The translations under genes and the position numbers were made by a program. This document shows positions 5,003 through 5,026 of a stretch of 5,026 nucleotides of DNA, piece by piece. The DNA comes from Acidobacteriota bacterium (lineage in GTDB: Bacteria > Acidobacteriota > UBA6911): assembly GCA_017860075.1 (NCBI GenBank), contig JAFNAH010000166.1, positions 1-5,026 on the forward strand, in the 5' to 3' direction. The notes under the pieces were generated by a model. The model did not search any database and had not been told where the DNA came from. It saw only the letters and a program-made list of their open reading frames with translations. Numbering within the stretch: position 1 is the stretch's first letter; each line of letters starts with the position of its first letter.

Positions 5003-5026
5003 TGGTGCCGAAGGCGGGATTTGAAC
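5003..5026 (-). tRNA. 3' end of tRNA-Leu, continues beyond the right edge
   Basis: The minus strand reads into the T-loop (GTTCAAAT), the 3' half of the T-stem (CCCGC), the acceptor strand CTTCGGC, discriminator A and encoded CCA at 5005-5003. All visible bases equal those of the fragment at 875-898. Because it has its own excellent terminator and is the proximal copy, I infer that the intact tRNA-Leu (probably anticodon GAG) lies to the right. If the sequence beyond 5026 lacks the 5' half, it would instead be another attachment-site fragment. Confidence 0.7.

Noticed and set aside
1..5026. CRISPR array or complete defence/toxin system
   Set aside because: No regularly spaced repeat-spacer pattern exists, and no Cas, nuclease, helicase or toxin-antitoxin motifs appear in credible genes.

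Overview
The window looks like a GC-rich Gram-negative bacterial chromosome. Gene style and the IS type are compatible with the former Deltaproteobacteria, but this is an impression and not a taxonomic call. Its theme is a decaying integrative island next to a tRNA-Leu gene. A 26-bp sequence ending in the 3' part of tRNA-Leu (minus strand) occurs at 873-898 and again, identically, at 5001-5026, where the window stops. A third, imperfect copy lies at 672-692. The left full copy continues as a tRNA-Leu 3' fragment back to the anticodon loop and then loses tRNA character. This is the expected pattern for site-specific integration into a tRNA gene, with the intact tRNA probably just beyond the right edge.

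Layout: 1-435 (minus) is the start of a membrane protein gene that runs off the left edge, with a coiled coil followed by two membrane segments. 436-930 has no convincing gene. It holds two strong minus-strand terminators, the partial and full tRNA-derived repeats, a roughly 97-nt imperfect palindrome and a very GC-rich stretch. 930-1145 is AT-richer and contains 10-bp-phased TTTTG repeats. 1146-2384 (minus) is the only intact full-length gene, a secreted 412-aa protein of unknown function. 2505-4035 is an IS3-family insertion sequence whose termini I could define from long imperfect inverted repeats. Both its reading frames are broken; the stop in orfB falls exactly on the catalytic Glu codon of the DDE triad. 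4036-4898 (plus) is an ankyrin-like protein with a C-terminal helix-turn-helix-like domain; it lacks a 5' end and is interrupted by an in-frame TAA. Convergent terminators at 4930-4990 separate it from the tRNA.

Overall, the 4.1 kb between the tRNA repeats has no integrase, one intact cargo gene and two kinds of broken gene (transposase and ankyrin/HTH). The most informative observations are the nested tRNA-Leu attachment-like sites, the catalytic-Glu-to-amber change, and the lack of a target duplication around the IS. I see no CRISPR array and no complete defence or toxin system.
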